DNA of 64,000 bases from positions 30,809,487 to 30,873,486 of the forward strand of contig NC_132880.1 of NCBI RefSeq assembly GCF_030463535.1, read 5' to 3'. Of this stretch, positions 1 to 12,779 are shown piece by piece. Within the stretch, counting starts at the first letter, position 1. Each line of letters starts with the position of its first letter. A model generated the notes under the pieces. The model saw only the letters and a list, made by a program, of their open reading frames with translations. It had not been told where the DNA came from and ran no database searches. The translations under genes and the position numbers were made by a program. This DNA is from Salminus brasiliensis (taxonomy: Eukaryota > Chordata > Actinopteri > Characiformes > Bryconidae).

Positions 1-580
1 ATAGAAAGCTTAGGCTCACTCTCAAAACTCTAGCTGATCTTGTTTAGGCTCTAGCATTATTTACACATGCAGCTCTTAAAAAGTATTTTACCAGTACACA
101 TGTTTATACTTAAAAGTCTATATTTGGAATAACTTGAATGCTTGGAAAAAAATGTAAAACTGTGACAACCAGCAGCTTCCTCATTTCTAAACAAAAATAC
201 AGTCACAATTTTTGTCTCCTACGAACCTCAAAACTCTACTGTAAAAACAAAACTGTCACTGAATCATTTCACTTTGCTGGTGGACAACAAAGCAGATATT
301 ACCTAGATTACCTTAATCTCTAGAATCAACTGGTGTTTTCAATCCCAATGCTAATCCCAAAAACTGAACTGTTAAATCATAAAGATTTTACTTTGCTGGC
401 TGCAATCTAGAAGTCACTGTATTTTCTTATAACTTTATCACTTCACACATCAGTATCTCAGAAACGTTCTCCCAGAAGTGTTGTTCCGCAGGTAAACCGC
501 TGCTTCAAGTTGACTGGGTGTTAAATTTTCAGGTGAAATTGAGTGTGTGAAAGGGGCTTTTCTGTCTCGGAGTCTCTCAC

Positions 581-730
581 CCTCTCGAGCAGGCTCATCT
601 CCTGGAAGTCAGGGCTGGTGTTGGCAAGCCGCTGCTGGGTGTGTGTCAGGTCATAGTCAGTGCAGAAGTAGAAGCCGTCCGTGTTCAGCACGCCGTTAAG
701 CATCGACAAGAACGTCTTGTTGTCCTGCAT
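581..730 (-). CDS. sacm1l: sacm1l exon 5
   Basis: Fifty codons from [20 protein letters not shown] to QEMSLLER, nearly identical to vertebrate Sac1. The acceptor is TTACACAG and the donor is GTGAGA. The next exon, expected to begin near the family's FVW motif, is not within the leftmost 580 bases. Confidence 0.95.
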
Positions 731-3700
731 CTGTGTAAGAGCAGCAGTGAGAGTGTAAATACAACAGTGACAGGTTTAAGCAATCACACATACACTGTCT
801 CGCACATTTGGTGGACACCTAGCTTTTAGTTTAGCTTTAATAGGTTCTGCTTCTGGGTGATTCTTCAGTTAGGGGAACTATTTACTCCCCCAGGTTATAA
901 AGTTATGGCAGAAATAATTTGGTACAGATCGAACAGCTTAGGTATTAAATACGTTATTTACGGCACCACCTAAAAACAATGACGCATTTTAAAGACTTTG
1001 AAACTTCCCTGCTCAAATAAAAAAAGTAATGCATTTCTAAAAAAAAAAATGCTTACATTATATTACTCTCCCCAACATTATCATCATTACTGCAACAAGT
1101 TAATGTCATAACCATGGAAAGAAAGACTGACAGGGGAGCACATATCAGCTGAGAGAAGAGCGACATTCTGATGTGTGGATGGAGTTGATTAATCAATAAT
1201 TCAATAATTAAATAATAATTATTCATATGTACTTAAAGGGAATCATATATTAGCTGCCAGGAAATCCATAACAGGAACCCCCACCACCACCAAAAATGTT
1301 GCTATGATGGTAACTGCACCTGGTGACAGGTGATCAGTCTCTCTAACTGCTAAGCATGTAAATAATGTCTGTATATGATTAAAATAAAATTATTGGCAAT
1401 TTTATTTCTCAGAAGTTAAGATTAGGGCTGCACGAAATTGGGGAAAAAAAACAGACAGTGTTCAAAATACAGGAATCTTTACCAGAAGTCAATGATCCAA
1501 CATGTCCTGATATTAATAATGCACTGTGTGTATCCAAGACTGGATGAAATAAATTATATTAATCAGCTATAACATGCCTCTAGTAGAGGTCATGGAAAAT
1601 AAGAGCTATCGATAACAGGGTTGTGGGTTCGATTCCCAGGCTTGGCAAGCTGCCACTGTTTGGCCCTTGAGCAAGGCCCTTTACCCTCTCTGCTCCCCGG
1701 GTGCTGGAGTTGGCTGCCCACCGCTCTGGGTGTGTGTGTGTACTCACTGCCCCTAGTTCACTAGTGTGTGTGTGTTCACGACCACAGATGGGTTAAATGC
1801 GGAGGACACATTTCGCTGTACATAGTACAGTGACAAATACGTGCACTTTTACCTTTACCTTTTTTAAACAAATGATAGATTGTGCAGTACTAGTTAAGAT
1901 GATAAAAAGAGACCCCAACACCCTTCTACAAACCAAGTCACCCTTCTACAAACCAACAAATAAAGACCAATCAGGTTTTTTTTTTTTTTTTTAGTAAAGC
2001 AGTATTAGAAGTGACAGTCCTATATTGGGAATAATAAGTCCAGCATCTACATGCTTTAACCACCAAAATAGGTTCAAGCCGTGCTTTTAACAATAGTGTA
2101 AAGATGGTCTAATCATCATTTAGCCCAAAGCTAAATGTTCTTCATAGAGGGAAAGACACTTTGATGAGCATGAAGCTGGAGTGCTAAAGCTAGATTCACA
2201 GACAGTTATTTTACAGTAACTAAACCTTGGCAGGTATTTTTCTTTCTTAACTAAAACATAAAATCAACATTAAATCAGAAGATCAAGCACTAACCAGAAA
2301 TAGAAAGAAAAGAGGTGTCCGCAAACTTTTGATGTACAAAACAAATTCGTGAAAAACACAAGCATGTACTTGTTCAAGACATATGTTAAGGTGAGGGCCA
2401 TAGAAGAGCAATGTAACCCAATCAAGCACATCCCACAGCACGAGCATGTGAACCCTGCTCTAAAACAACTCCAACTCACTCCGGCCAGAGTGGAACCGAA
2501 AGAAGCAGCGCATGCATGTAGCAGCCTGACAGCTAATTCCTCCAGCCAATACCAGCAGACCCTGGGGACCTCTCTTCTGTCTGAGGTAAGAGGATCTAAA
2601 CACTAAGCTAGTTAGCTCTGAGAGGCGGGAGAGGCTGGAAAGACTTGACAGGGTGGCCACTCTATATACACATACACCTTCAGCACTCAATACTAATCAC
2701 TCCACATAACAGCTGGAGTGCATCTCCTGCTTATGTGCTACAGCTAGCACACAGTTTACTGCAATGAGGCACAGATAAAGAGAGTGTAAAGCTGAAGCAC
2801 CACCATGCAAGTGGCTGATTAGTAGGGGCGTAAAATGTATTAATGCAGCATGATTGCGTAATCAATAATTAATAACAAAGGATGCTCACGCTTTTTGTTC
2901 TTCAGGCTGCTTTTTAATGGCAATCTGCAGATGCTCTTATGCAGGTTGATTAACAGTCTAGTCTAGCCAAATGTAGCCGCATGACTTTGTCCAAGTACTA
3001 TTAGTACACCGGGTAGACTGTTTTGGGCTTGGAATGGAATGCAAAGCAAAAAAAAAATATGCATGCATGATGATCCTGGCAGATTTCAATACTGGTGTAT
3101 CCCCAACACAATCAAACAAAATATTACATTTCAATTAATAAAATAAAGAAAATATTGTCTGTTGAAATGCTCCAAGAGGTAGCATAAAAGAGCCATGAAT
3201 AAATAAATAAATAACATCCTAAAGAATCATAATTATCTCGTATGGTTATGAGGTTTAAGGATTTAAACCCCATTGGATTAGTAAAGCGTCACACTAGGGT
3301 TGGCCAACACTCGTTCATGCCCTTACACTGAACCATCCAGTTTTGCTGGTCTTCTAGAGGCAGGCCCCAGTTTCCACCTCCTGTTGGAGAAACCTTTGCT
3401 CAACTCACTGAAGGCTGCAGCCATATACAGCATTACCCAACAACAACAAAAAAAAAACATCATAATGCACAGCATCTGCATAACATGACTCCAAGAAGAC
3501 ATTGTTCTTATGGGTTCCAACGAAACTGTGCTACTGCTGTATGAAGACTTCTCAATATCCACCAGCAATCTGCACACCTTAAAAACCAAGACCTGTTCTG
3601 CTCTGCTAAATCAGACACACAGGGGCAGTCTTCTGGACAGGGATTAAAAGGCGCCGTAAAATAATGAGAGTTCAGTGTATGAAAGTGCCAACTGTATCCT

Positions 3701-6700
3701 CATTCTCCAAACAGAGCTGTAAAACAGGCCCATTCTAATGCTTCAAAATGGTTGCATAACAATCTTGACTGGTAATATTAACACCTCCTAAATTTAGCTA
3801 AACTCTAGTCAAAGCTGGCTAAGGAGCAGGATGTAGGGAGAACATGGTGTTGTCGATAATTGGTACACTGAACAGGGCCATCTCCAAACTCTGCAAGTTA
3901 TGGGAAAAAGGGTTGCTAAATAAACTGGGTCTTATGATTGCAGCTTTTCCTCTGGCAGTGTCCACAGAAGGGGAGTGTGACAAAGAGAAAAGCATGTGAA
4001 GCTAATGGTAGTAAAGATGGTGTTATTTTTTTACCATCTCTTCTCTTCATTGTCCGCTTCCTCGAAAACAAACTGGAGCACCTATACTGACTATGAAACC
4101 ACAGATCACAAGGGAAAGCACCGGCTTATTTTTTAGAAACTCTAGAAAGTCAAACCCTGGGAAGTGAGTGGAGGCCAAAGGTAAAAGCTATGTCTTTGGT
4201 TTACTGGGACTTAGCCTCAATCAAAGTCACATACTTGCTGCTTATACATCAAGAACACCTTCAAATCCTCAATACATGTATTCTTATGACTAGACAACAT
4301 TTCAAATGGGGATTTTCCATTTTAAAGTAAATATAGTTGATGACTAGGTGTAATCGCTGTCCGGGAAACCAGCCTTTAAAGTTCAGAGCAGAAAACTCTT
4401 AAGGATATAAATAATGCAACAGTGAAACACTTAGTAATACCTGGACTCAGCTTCTCAGCATGGGTTGACTTAATTGAGTATTCTAAGGAGACAAGAGCAG
4501 CTTGGAATTTAAAAAGAAAGATCACTTATCTTGTCATTTTGAAACAAGTGTGCTACAACGCAGAAGTGCAGCGAATGTGGGGACATAAGCGACTGATATT
4601 TTGGCTCACATTAAACCAAATGGCAATTTCTAAGTGGGTTGACAATGACTAATTCGTACAGTGTAAAAGCTGGTGACCCATACCTGCACGGTAGCTCAGC
4701 TAGAAGCATGTTAAACCACATACACATATGATAAATACAAACACTATATCTATCAAAGATTCTTATCCAAATACGACTTGTGCAAAACTGTGGACATTCA
4801 GACAGCAAAAATGACTAAACTGCCCATCCTGCTAGAGTACATCAGCTGTTTGACACTGATGGAAGTGAAATGGTGACAGCATTCGCTGCTTTACCTGGTT
4901 GTCCGTCAGGTGCAGTATGGTCTTCTTGTAGGAGATCAGGTCAAACTCCACTGCCTTCCACACTGTGTGACCAAACAGGCTGCCCACTTTCCTCTTCCGG
5001 GTGATTACTATAAGGTACATCCCTGCAGACACAAGCAAGTTAGTACCTGCACCTGCTCCTTCACAACTGAACCTACCCCTGATGACCTATGGTATGATCA
5101 ATGATCAGACTCCACCAATTAACCCCTTTAAGTCAAACATAGTCAATTAGTCTGACAGTGCCTCTTTAATTTTGCACTGGCGCTGCAAGGTTAGCGTGGC
5201 TAACAGGTAGCGAAGGCTTAACCCTCACCACTGGTTTGACACCGTTTACCAGGTACAGACAAAGTTCACACTTCGAGGCAGTCTTGACTACCCTGTAAAC
5301 AATGCTTGCTTTTGGTGTACTTTATAACCTGGATGAGGTTTCTGAGATTAGAGTTGGAATTAGACTCCAAGGGCAGTGGAGGTCCAGGAGCAGGACTCCC
5401 CTGTTTAATATTAGTTTGACCTACCAGCCACAAGGCGAATGGTTCCCATGATCCCACAAATGGGCTTGGTCACTCCTGATGGAGGGATGTCCTTAATACC
5501 TTTGAAAGAGAAATGTGTCAATTTACCTCATACATGAGTGGAGCTCCTTTGGTCATTTTCACAGCTTACCGTTACGCAGATTTGATCTACTAACTATGCA
5601 AGTATATCAATCTTCTCTACCTCACTTTCAGAACTACAGAAATGATTAAAGAGTGGCACCTTTGTGCATTCGTTAATAAAAAGTACCATTATATAATAAC
5701 CATTATCAAACATAAACACCATTTCCTTGTTTCTACACTCATTGCCTGAGTACAGACTGTAGTCATTCTGTAGTACACAAGTTTTAATCAAGAGATAAGC
5801 AATACAAGAACTTTCTATTTGACACAAGTCTGTCAACAAGTCTGTGCACAGCCTCTGACAACAAAGCTTTCTCAGTTTGTCTATTTAGGCCTCACCTGTT
5901 AGGGTCATCTCTGTGGAAACCCTGTCGATGACCAGGACATCATTAGAACCATCATCACAGGCCTCAATGTAGAACTTCTCAGGGGTTGCATGCCTGTAGA
6001 AGGCAAGACATAGTAGATGGAAATATTGGTCTGCATTCAAGTGTCTGATACAACAACTATTTTGAATGGATTGCAATACAATATATTAAATAAAAAAGGT
6101 TTGAATATAGGCATAATAACAGAATTACAGCAAATAATTGTTTCTTACTGTATCTTCATCCAATATATTCCATGTAAAAAAATGATATTTTCAATATTTT
6201 CTTTATTATTATTATTATTTCATTTTTTATTAAACGTTTTGATTAGCACTTGTGTGCCACGTGTGAATAAATAATCTTGCTTTGGCTGCTATTCATTCTG
6301 AAATTCCGAAGTTACTGTAATTGGCAGCACAGATTTTGCAAATGCAGCAGCAGTGGATTTTGTTCGAAGACGGAGCAACTGTGGGGAACCATTGCTTAGT
6401 GGATGAAATGACGATGTTATCATTATTGTGATAAATTAAACCACAATACCCTCTTCTGAGCATATCATGGGGATCGTTAGCACTATGGCATAGACCGGAA
6501 AAGACTAGAGATAGCCGGGTAATTGCAGAGAAGTAGCTGACTGGATGTTAGTATATTTTCCCAATAGATTTTAGCTTTATGTATTTATCACACCGCTTTT
6601 TGCATCGTTTTAAAATATTATTAAAAAACAAAAACAAAAAAGAGCCTAGAAAAGGGACACCACGGGTTCTGAGGCTTCATTTTGTCCATTCTAACGTGTT

Positions 6701-8674
6701 CATGAAACTTAGCAAAACATGATGTTAGACTTTTGCTAATTGCCCACTCCTTCTTGTAGATGATCATTACCCAGGCTTGGCCATTTGCCTACAGTGAACC
6801 CTCAGATTCAGCAAGTTCTGACTGAGGCTTTAAATCAATACCTCTGGAGGACAAACATGTTTAAACAGAGCTGTACTGATGCCTCCAAACGGCTGCACTG
6901 ACTGTGGGCCAATTCTGGGTAAATCTTCTTCCTTCCTTGCTAGATTGCTCAACAACACATTTCCTGTGCACTTAAATTTCTTCTTGACCACAAGCTACAC
7001 TCAGAAAGCAGCGTAAGCACATCTCCTGCACTGTACTGTTAGGCTTCTTCATTCAAATCAATCCCTCCCTTGTATTAATGCCAGCCTTGGCCTAGCACTG
7101 CACTACATGCTTCCCACACTGTTGCACAAAGAAGCACTGTTTGAGGATTACATGATGTAATGCATATGTAGAGTCTATGAAGTGAAACAGCAAAGGGCCT
7201 ACTGAAACACTAATGGTCTTCATCTTGAGCAAATGACATGTATGCTTAACTCATCGCAGCACAGGTGCTCCCATCGGTCTTATTTTATCAGTGGTGGTCA
7301 ATTTTGAATGAGCCATTAAAACCACCTGCCTAATACTCTGTGGGTCGTACTGCCGAAACAGCTCTGATGGGTCATGAACTCCAAAAGAGCTTTGAAGATG
7401 TCCTGTGGTATCTGGGACCAAGAAGTTGGAAGCAGATCCTGCAAGCTGCATGGTGAGGCCTCCATGGACAGGAGTTGTTTGTTCAGCACATCGCACAGAT
7501 GTTTGATCGGACTGAGATCTTCTGAGGTTTTTGAAGGCCAAATCCACACCTTGAACTCTGCCATGTTCTTCAAACCTTTCCTGAACAACTGATCATGAAG
7601 CAGGGTCCATTATTCTGCCCTTAAGAAATACTGTTACCATGAAGGGGTGTACCTGGGCTGCAATAATTGTTAAGGAAGGTGGTACAAGTAACATCCACCA
7701 GAATGGTTAAAACCAAGGGTTCCCAGCAGAACATTGCCCAGAGCATCACACTGTCTCTTCCAGCTTGCCTTCTTGCCATGGTGCGTCCTGGTATCTCTTT
7801 CCCAGGTAAATAAGAGCACACGCACCTAGCCCTGGCCGTAGAAAGAGGTCAGCATGGGTCATTTAACCAGTCAGACACCTTTCTACCATAGCCAGCATCA
7901 ACCTTTTCAGCAATGCGTAGCTGTGGGGTTGGACCAGCTGGGCTACCCTTCGCTTCTCACATGCATTAATAAGTCTTGGGTCGCTTGTTGTCCTTACTTG
8001 CACACCTTTTGGTAGGTACTGACCATTGCACACTGGGAACACCCCAAAAGAGCTGCAGTTTTGGCCTCAGACCTATTGTCAAAGTCGAATAGGTTCTTAA
8101 GCTTAACAATTTTTTCCTGCTTTCAACACATCACCTTCAAGAATTGTCTGTTCACTTGCTGCCTAATATAGCCACCCCTTGACAGGTGTCACTGTAATGA
8201 ATAATCAACATTTTTCCCTTCACCTGTCAGTGGTTTTAATATTATGGCTGACACTCCAAAGCTTTTGTCTATTTACATGTAGATCAATGACATTTCACCA
8301 TTCATTGGACTTGAGGGCTGAAGTCAATGGCATCATTAGGCAGTTTGCCTACTTTGCTGCAGCAACAGCATACACTCTTCTGGGAAGGCCTTCAAAAGAT
8401 GCTGAAATATTACTGTGAGGATTTGACTGCATTTAGCCACACAAGTATTAATGAGGTCAAGTACCGATGTTGGATGATCAGTTCTCAGCAGAAGAATTGG
8501 TGAGCAGCCTGTTGGACTACTGGACACCGACTGGACTATTACATTTGTGCATTAAGTATTATTATTGTGCATGCCTTAAAGCTGGCCCAGCATCTATGTG
8601 TAAACATGGCATTGGACATGCTGATCTTAGGTGAATGTTCCATACTATGAGAAAATATGTTTATAGGGAAATTG

Positions 8675-8713
<39 letters not shown>

Positions 8714-9063
8714 CCAAATACCTGTGAAAGCAATACATTCCTATTAAAGTAGGCAAAATCACTAATTATAGAGGACATATGTTGTCTGGATACATTTGGA
8801 CATAGTGTAAGTACCTAATAATTCATCACTGTTTGTTTTTAAGTGATAATGAGGCAAGAACAATATTGGATGACCTCTTTAACATTTTTAAAAATCCAGC
8901 AACAGCAGTGACCACACCTCCAAGCTTTGAGCAAGCTTCAGAAAGGACCCCATAGACAACACTTGAAATGTGGGCAATCGTGCACTGGAGAAGTCTGGCA
9001 ATATGTTGGCCAGTAGGCCAACGACTGTCCATCGTTCCTACACTGCAGATTTTATATGCAGTA

Positions 9064-9137
<74 letters not shown>

Positions 9138-9550
9138 CCAGCTGATCTCAGCAGACGCAACCTTAGCTAGTTAGCTAGCTAGCTACATTAATGACCACCA
9201 CGAAAAACAGTCATTATGACAAGCAGGGGTCTTATAACACGAATATCCATCTAACGTAGCGTGAGAGGAGTAAATGTGAGGAATGTGTGTAAAATTAAAG
9301 AGTGAACGATAAAGAGCTATAATTGAGTATAAAGAGCTCAGCACTCAGATCACTGCTGACCAGCAGCAGACACACAGACACTCGCAGCTAAACCAGCTTA
9401 AAGACAGCGCGTCCAAACAGCTCGACTAGCAGACACGACGAGGATCATATAACGAGGGTATACGACAGGCGGCCTGAACGTGTCTCTGTCTCAATACAAG
9501 TAAAAATCCGCACAAACTTACAGGTTGAATCTCTCGTAGGCGGTCGCCAT
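581..9550 (-). CDS. sacm1l: Phosphatidylinositol-3-phosphatase SAC1 (5' part, exons 1-5)
   Basis: Five exons join in frame to give the first 160 residues of Sac1: 9522-9550, 5896-5993, 5425-5499, 4895-5022 and 581-730 (29, 98, 75, 128 and 150 nt). All have AG/GT borders. The peptide starts [10 protein letters not shown] and contains [35 protein letters not shown] and SLLER, which match vertebrate SACM1L in order. Sac1 is an ER/Golgi integral membrane phosphatase that dephosphorylates PI4P and other monophosphoinositides. Only the N-terminal part of the Sac domain is here; the CX5R catalytic loop and the two C-terminal membrane helices lie beyond the left edge. The ATG at 9550 is chosen because it opens the family's usual N-terminus and sits next to the promoter-like CpG/CRE block. 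No frameshift or stop is seen. Whether this is one of two teleost paralogues cannot be decided from this fragment. Confidence 0.95.
731..4894. other. sacm1l intron 4, mostly unrecognised
   Basis: This is intronic AT-rich DNA. Apart from the SINE fragment near 1600-1860 and short homopolymer runs (a 15-T run near 1976-1992), I see no coding exon, RNA gene or ordered repeat in it. Confidence 0.6.
1600..1860 (+). repeat. tRNA-derived SINE fragment
   Basis: A perfect Pol III box B, GGTTCGATTCC, lies at 626-636 past position 1000 (1626-1636). It is followed by the body shared with the copy at 34245-34530: CTTGAGCAAGGCCCTT, a CTCTCTGCTCCCC block and a GT-rich stretch. The A-box half is damaged, so this is a 5'-eroded copy. 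Confidence 0.7.
4895..5022 (-). CDS. sacm1l: sacm1l exon 4
   Basis: This exon encodes [20 protein letters not shown], then [14 protein letters not shown] and LHLTDNQ. The acceptor CTGCAG and donor GTAAAG are clear. It ends in phase 0. Confidence 0.95.
5425..5499 (-). CDS. sacm1l: sacm1l exon 3
   Basis: This exon encodes [20 protein letters not shown] followed by IRLVA. It corresponds to the Sac-domain start, where family members read VTRPIFGILGTIHLVAG. The acceptor is CAAAG and the donor is GTAGGT; both flanking phases are 1. Confidence 0.93.
5896..5993 (-). CDS. sacm1l: sacm1l exon 2
   Basis: This exon encodes [20 protein letters not shown] and the following [12 protein letters not shown]. 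The acceptor is CTACAG and the donor is GTGAGG. It enters in phase 2 and leaves in phase 1, matching its neighbours. Confidence 0.94.
7270..8257 (-). pseudogene. Decayed Tc1/mariner-like transposon with transposase remnants
   Basis: The ends carry the inverted motif found in two shorter copies in this window: AAAACCACCTGCCTAAT near 7319 and GTGGTTTTAATATTATGGCTG near 8231. On the minus strand, fragments of a DDE transposase C-terminus are readable in different frames: [14 protein letters not shown] (the family's SPDLNPIEHLW region) and [18 protein letters not shown] second block near 7640-7770 reads as AMFCWEP in the middle of the domain. Stops and frameshifts break the frame throughout, so the copy is dead. 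It lies in sacm1l intron 1. Confidence 0.75.
8316..8540 (+). repeat. Dispersed repeat related to 28690-28880
   Basis: The blocks GAAGGCCTTC, GCTGTGAGGATTTGA-like and ATTAATGAGGTCAAG, then GATGTTGGATGATCA, recur in the same order near 28720-28820. They resemble the middle of a Tc1-like transposon, but I see no frame that can be trusted. Confidence 0.45.
8679..8711 (+). repeat. (TG)n microsatellite
   Basis: About 16 perfect TG units in sacm1l intron 1. Confidence 0.95.
9067..9133 (+). repeat. (AC)n microsatellite, 67 bp
   Basis: Over 30 perfect AC units, about 390 bp inside the first exon-intron border of sacm1l. Alternating purine/pyrimidine DNA of this length can adopt Z-DNA. The apparent reading frames across it are artefacts. 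Confidence 0.95.
9522..9550 (-). CDS. sacm1l: sacm1l coding exon 1
   Basis: The start codon is followed by nine codons plus two bases and a perfect GTAAGT donor. The context upstream of ATG is purine-rich (GTGAAG), a reasonable Kozak setting. The short N-terminus before the conserved TPEKFY block is one residue shorter than in mammals. Confidence 0.9.
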
Positions 9551-9625
9551 CTTCACTTCCTGCACACAGACAGCCAGTGACGTTGCCGGCCGTGACGTCA
9601 AACGTCAGAGACGTCAGGGCTGATT
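9541..9625 (-). promoter_or_regulatory. sacm1l promoter core: ETS-like site and CRE cluster
   Basis: Just upstream of the sacm1l start, the minus strand reads CAGGAAGTG (ETS-like). The plus strand carries a full palindromic CRE, TGACGTCA, at 9593-9600, with partial CRE motifs (TGACGTT near 9578, ACGTCAG near 9602 and 9611). CpG density is far above the surrounding AT-rich DNA and there is no TATA box, as expected for a housekeeping promoter. Factor binding is inferred from motifs only. Confidence 0.6.
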
Positions 9626-9639
9626 TAGCGCTGCTGTAT

Positions 9640-10229
9640 AACTGCGCCTTTGGATGATTTATTTATTTCCTTTTTAAATTTTTAATTTGTTTGCTAAAAT
9701 ATTTAGAAAAAATAGAAAAAAAATTATATTTTTAATTAGGTAAAACCGCATACTGTAACTTCTAACATAAGCGGTTACGGTGCTGTGATTGGTTTGTAGT
9801 TGTAATTCCGGAGACTCTGTAAATGACTTTGTAAATATTTTAACAAAAATATTTTTAATGTACAGTGTCGTGTTGCATATTCTATGTTCTCTAAATAAAT
9901 TTGAGAGATCTATTTCAGTAAATATGTTTAAATGTAGTACTGTATTTATGCATGTACATTTAATGGTGTACCATTTCTAATATATAATTATATAATAATA
10001 TATTCTTCTAATATAATAATACTTTTTTTTAAAAAAAATAAGAATTATATAATATTTGTATTTTTCTTATTTTCGTTATTTACATATTTATCTGTTTGTA
10101 AATAATGATTAGTGTTAAATTAATAAACTTTTTTAACCCACACCAAAATATATTATGATTAAAAACAATTTCAGAAACAGATTAGTTGTTAGCTATTAGC
10201 TTAAAAAGTGCAACCAAACACTGTTAAGC
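9640..10229. other. AT-rich intergenic stretch
   Basis: Very AT-rich DNA upstream of sacm1l with poly-A/T runs. I see no gene, hairpin or repeat family here. Confidence 0.5.
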
Positions 10230-11300
10230 TATGTCTCCGATGTAGAATTGGTAGGACAATAATGCAAGGTCAATAGACAGGACATGAGACAGGGAGCACA
10301 GACAATAGTCAACAAGTACAAAGACAATATATACAATAAATACAAAACTATACAAATATAAATATGTGCATGTGCAAATGTGTGCATGAGGCTGGGTGAT
10401 TATGGTCCAGTTACTACACTAACAGTAAAATAGAATTGAATATGTAGAGCAGTGATGTGTTGTGTGTGTAAATGAAAAGTAAAACAGGCAGTGCAGGAGT
10501 GTGTAATGAGGTCGATCAGTCTGGTGTTGTAAACAGCATCTCTTTCGTGAACAGAGTGTACAGTGCTGAAATAAGTAGCAGCTGGTGCTCAGGTAGAGAG
10601 AAGAGTACACAGCTATGAACAAAGATGAGTTCAGTTAAAGTGCAAAGTGCATGCAGTACCTGAGCTCAGTGTGAATATGGTGAATTAACTGGAAGGATCA
10701 GAGTAATCAATGTGTGTGTGTGTATTCAGGTTGGTGTTGCTGGTGAGATCAGTTTAACAGCACAGGGGAAGAAACAGTTCTTCAATCTGGTGATTCTAGC
10801 ACTGATGTTCCTGCACCTCTTTCCGGATAGCAGGGCTTGAAACAGGAAGTGGCTAGGGTGACTGAGTTCAGAGGAGATGCTGATGGCTTTCATTCGGCAT
10901 CTCTTGTCGTAAAAGTCCTGTATGGGTGGGAGGGCAGCCACAGTGATGTCCAGAGTGGTTTTCACAACTCACAACTGCAGGGCCTTGTGTTCAGCAGCAG
11001 TGGTCAAGATGCTCTCCACTGTGGACCTGTAGAAGGTGCAAAAGAGCCGTTGTGGCCATCAGAAGAGGTATAGGCATTGCTTTGCCTTTCTGGATGATGT
11101 GTGACCTGTTGAGTAACCAAGTGAGATCCTCAGATATGTTGACACAGAGGACCTTGAGGGCCGTCTCCATGATGCTGAGGGGTGTGTGCTCTTCCCCTCC
11201 TGAAGTCAACAATCAGCTCCTTGGTTTTGCTGATATTGAGGGAGGGGTTGTTGTCAGTGCACCACTCTGCAAGGAGCTTCACTTCCTCCCTGTATGATGC
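10230..11300 (-). mobile_element. 5'-truncated LINE with reverse-transcriptase C-terminal remnants
   Basis: On the minus strand the order of peptide remnants is that of the C-terminal end of a fish non-LTR retrotransposon ORF2: VNISEDLTW (family HISDDLTW), then SGKRCRNISARITRLKNCFF and PCAVKLIS (family GRRYRSIRTRTTRFKNSFFP). Frameshifts and stops separate them. The 3' untranslated part follows towards 10230. The clade is not certain; L2/CR1- or Rex-like elements carry this tail. The copy is inactive. Confidence 0.72.
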
Positions 11301-12779
11301 GTGTATGTTTACCTGTTTATGTTTGCATATGTATGCATATGGATCTTTTTGGGCTAATAACTGGCTCTTATTTTAGTAAACATGAATTCCAGTACAAAGC
11401 ATCTAAGCTTAATAGTATTTTACCTTGAAAAAATGCTTAAAATAAAAAAAATGGTCAGCAACTTTCACATATTTCCATCATGAATTGTTGGAGAAACACC
11501 GTCACAGTAGTTGAGCCTACATCTTAGATGGGCAAGGAAACATTAACACACCGAACTAATGACCTATCTTGATGACTTACCAGACAATAAGTACTCTTGA
11601 GGATCTGGTCAGTACACGCTGGCGTTTGTTGTAAATCACAGGAAAGAGGAGCTGGCAACCGACATGGCTGAAAAATTGCAGTATAGTCAGGCAGTGCTTC
11701 AAGTATCAACTACCAATCCATCAAGCTAAAAAAGAGAGGCTTCTCAGAAGTTGCAGGATTATATGTGTGCGCCTAGGAAGAAGTTTAATTTGTTGAGCAA
11801 ATTAACATTATACTTACAGGCTGTCTGTAAAGAACAGAGCAACAAGGAAGGGCTCTACAGGGAAGCAAGTCTGGTCCTTCTATGCTATTGTTCCAAAGGA
11901 CCTGTGTTTATATCACTAATCTTTAAGAGTCCAGATGTGGCAAAGACATATAACAACCCTGTTTTAGTGCAGCAGGGTTTATGAAAATATAGAGTGAAGG
12001 CAGTATACGCAACACAAAGTAAAAACGACCAGCTGGTACATAAAAGCAATGTATTATTAATCATTTTAGCCTAAGATATGGTTATTCAACTGGGAAGCAG
12101 GCAGCATAGTCACTGAATATTCACTTTGTTATCTTCAGCACTGTCAGTATCTTGGCAGCGTCGTGACACTGATGCCTTAGAAACCTGTTTCAGATGAAAT
12201 TCCTTTAGAAAAACCTGTAGACAGAACCACTGCACATCCTTTTTGTTCTCCGAAGTACTGTACTTGGTATCATGCCAAGTTTTTGTATATGTCAAAAATG
12301 AAACCTAAACTATTCCATTATTCTCTTCATCATCATTTGGGTTCAGGTTTGCGGACTAACCACATCTGATCACAAATTTCTAAAGAGAACTCAAACATTG
12401 TTTGTAGGGTCTGTCCTGAGTAGGTTGTGAAAGAGCTATGCATGTGTTGGAAAGAGGAAATCTGCAGCTCCAGATAGCGATGCTCTATGACTGATTGCCA
12501 GTTAAGATAATAGCTGGAACAGTATCACTGCCAATAAGCTAATATTTGAGAGATGCTTAGAGGTTATGGTAAAGTGCAAAAAACCCAGAGGCCCAAATAC
12601 TAAACTTTGTGGAATTCCAGCTGCCCACATTTATATGTTTATTGTGTACAGTAATGTGCCAAGCTCTTGTGGACCACAAAACATGGTTAAAACATGGTTT
12701 GACATATTTTTACATGTAACATTACAACAAACACAAATCAAATCTGAATGTGCCATTGGGCAGTAGAAATGCTGGCTAA
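11300..12779. other. Intergenic DNA, nothing recognised
   Basis: No long frame with family resemblance, no RNA gene and no repeat with a partner elsewhere in the window was seen. Confidence 0.45.

Noticed and set aside
8826..9174. His/Thr or Cys/Val repeat frames
   Set aside because: They are produced by the (AC)n microsatellite.
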